Below, piece after piece: positions 33,809 through 34,494 of a stretch of DNA of 34,494 bases; position 1 is the first letter of the stretch; each line of letters opens with the position of its first letter. The translations under genes and the position numbers were made by a program. Source of the stretch: an uncultured Chitinophagaceae bacterium (lineage in GTDB: Bacteria; Bacteroidota; Bacteroidia; Chitinophagales; Chitinophagaceae). The stretch spans positions 1 through 34,494 of the forward strand of contig CAITVK010000079.1 in assembly GCA_903895845.1 (NCBI GenBank), given 5' to 3'. The notes below the pieces were generated by a model. The model saw only the letters and a program-made list of their open reading frames with translations, did no database searches and was not told the DNA's origin.

Positions 33809-34180
33809 ATGTATACTGCCACATTTTGTGGCAATACTGTTAAAAAGTGCATTTGCTACCTTCCGTTTTTTCGGAATGGCATAAATGAAACAATTGATGG
33901 TATTCTTTTTTTTCGGACTGCCATCCGCAGCGTCATTTGCCCTGTTCCGTTTTTCTGGAATGGCATAAATGAAACAATTGATGGCATTCCTTTTTTTCAG
34001 ACTACCATCCGCAGCGTCATTTACCCTATTCTTTTTTTTCGGAATGGCATAAATGCTATAATTTATGCCATTCCGATTTTTTTTGAGGGTATTTCTGCTC
34101 TTTTTTATCCAATTCCTGTTTTGGGAAAGGCATGGAAGAAGGTGTCGGGTGGGATGATGCTTTTTGAGAATTTGCGGTAG
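33809..34180 (+). CDS. Possible 123-aa protein of 14-residue tandem repeats
   Basis: The frame from the ATG at 33809 stays open through a DNA repeat and gives 14-residue units: CYLPFFRNGINETI, DGILFFRTAIRSVI, CPVPFFWNGINETI, DGIPFFQTTIRSVI, YPILFFRNGINAII, YAIPIFFEGISALF and a partial YPIPVLGKAWKK. The pattern PFFrNGIN recurs. The protein would be very hydrophobic and aromatic with no signal peptide. The underlying DNA is built of hairpin-forming words, so the frame may be a by-product of a non-coding repeat with a 42-bp period. It is divergent to the 322-aa gene. Confidence 0.3.
   Translation: MYTATFCGNTVKKCICYLPFFRNGINETIDGILFFRTAIRSVICPVPFFWNGINETIDGIPFFQTTIRSVIYPILFFRNGINAIIYAIPIFFEGISALFYPIPVLGKAWKKVSGGMMLFENLR
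33850..34101. repeat. 84-bp tandem repeat made of 42-bp halves
   Basis: The word CATTTGC/CATTTACC recurs at 33850, 33934 and 34018, exactly 84 bp apart. Shared words include GGAATGGCATAAATGAAACA and CCATCCGCAGCGTCATTT. Half-units of 42 bp alternate within each unit. The words TTCGGAA and GGAATGGCAT recur and make hairpins, strongest in the third unit (34039-34076). Confidence 0.85.
34039..34084 (+). terminator. Perfect 16-bp hairpin with T-run in the repeat's third unit
   Basis: TCGGAATGGCATAAAT (34039-34054) and ATTTATGCCATTCCGA (34061-34076) are exact reverse complements with a 6-nt loop. A run of eight T follows on the plus strand. It has terminator form but lies inside the possible ORF at 33809-34180. 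Confidence 0.6.
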
Positions 34181-34494
34181 TGGCTACTTTTCCAGCATTT
34201 GGAAACTGATACTGTCACAACGGCTAAGTTGAGGGTGTATGTAGATAAATAGAAGCTAGCCATCGTGTATTCTTTAAATGAATTGTACAAAGGACGGTAC
34301 ATTGTTATATATGTAGCCGATTTATTTCAAATTTCTAAAAGATAATTTTTTTCATTTTTTATTAATTGTTTTATAACTTTTAAAAGTTGTAAAATCTGTT
34401 AAGCCATCTGCCTATTCTAATACATAATTTCCTTTTATTTATTAGGCAATATTTATATATCATAAACTGCATTTGTTAACAATTTGATTATATA
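34181..34494. other. AT-rich end region without a supported gene
   Basis: Beyond the repeat ORF, the last 314 bases contain no supported gene. The part after 34320 is strongly AT-rich, with a perfect 14-bp palindrome AACTTTTAAAAGTT at 34375-34388. It may be the regulatory region of a gene beyond the window edge. Confidence 0.6.

Noticed and set aside
34105-34302. 65-aa minus-strand frame
   Set aside because: It overlaps the end of the repeat ORF and AT-rich DNA, and has no domain pattern or start support.

Overview
The window looks like a chromosomal segment of a Bacteroidota bacterium, most likely Chitinophagaceae or a near relative. The grounds are type IX secretion (T9SS) cargo with both kinds of C-terminal sorting domain, a gliding-motility-type PKD protein, low-GC sequence with weak Shine-Dalgarno signals, a TAnnTTTG-type promoter in front of gltB, and intergenic inverted repeats of the kind common in this phylum. 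No rRNA, tRNA, CRISPR array, transposase or phage gene was recognised.

Layout. (1) 161-4209, plus strand: an unrecognised 224-aa protein closed by a terminator, a TPR protein with a polyacidic tail, and a 721-aa protein joining YD/MORN-like repeats to a C-terminal AAA+ ATPase. A long bidirectional hairpin (4278-4340) ends this block. (2) 4465-13486, minus strand: gltB, gltD, a PlsC-family acyltransferase and asnB, a glutamine/glutamate/asparagine amino-nitrogen group carrying a lipid acyltransferase. (3) 13892-17422, minus: a short-chain dehydrogenase directly behind a large secreted PKD/gliding-motility C-terminal protein. (4) 17423-18239: a non-coding stretch dominated by a degenerate 21-bp tandem array. 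(5) 18240-23767, minus: single-membrane-span protein, queG, YdeI/DUF1905 protein, lnt and an alpha/beta hydrolase. Three of the gaps in this block (queG/YdeI, YdeI/lnt, lnt/hydrolase) hold a 18-23 bp inverted repeat of one of three families; the family at 21390 also has a copy between gltB and gltD. (6) 24304-32643, plus: a 2664-aa T9SS-secreted modular adhesin with three glycine-rich domains, then an 85-aa exported protein with a C-terminal PLD/transmembrane/Lys tail. (7) 32807-34180: an unrecognised 322-aa protein (minus) and a divergent 42/84-bp tandem repeat that can encode 14-residue protein repeats.

Several long open frames start at TTG codons well upstream of the probable true start. 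I moved the starts of the acyltransferase, the PKD protein, QueG, the giant adhesin and the 85-aa protein, with reasons given in each entry. The least explained parts are the TPR/AAA+ module at the left end, the in-frame palindromic insertion in AsnB, the 21-bp array, the 42/84-bp repeat ORF, and the TTCCGAA cluster upstream of the giant adhesin.
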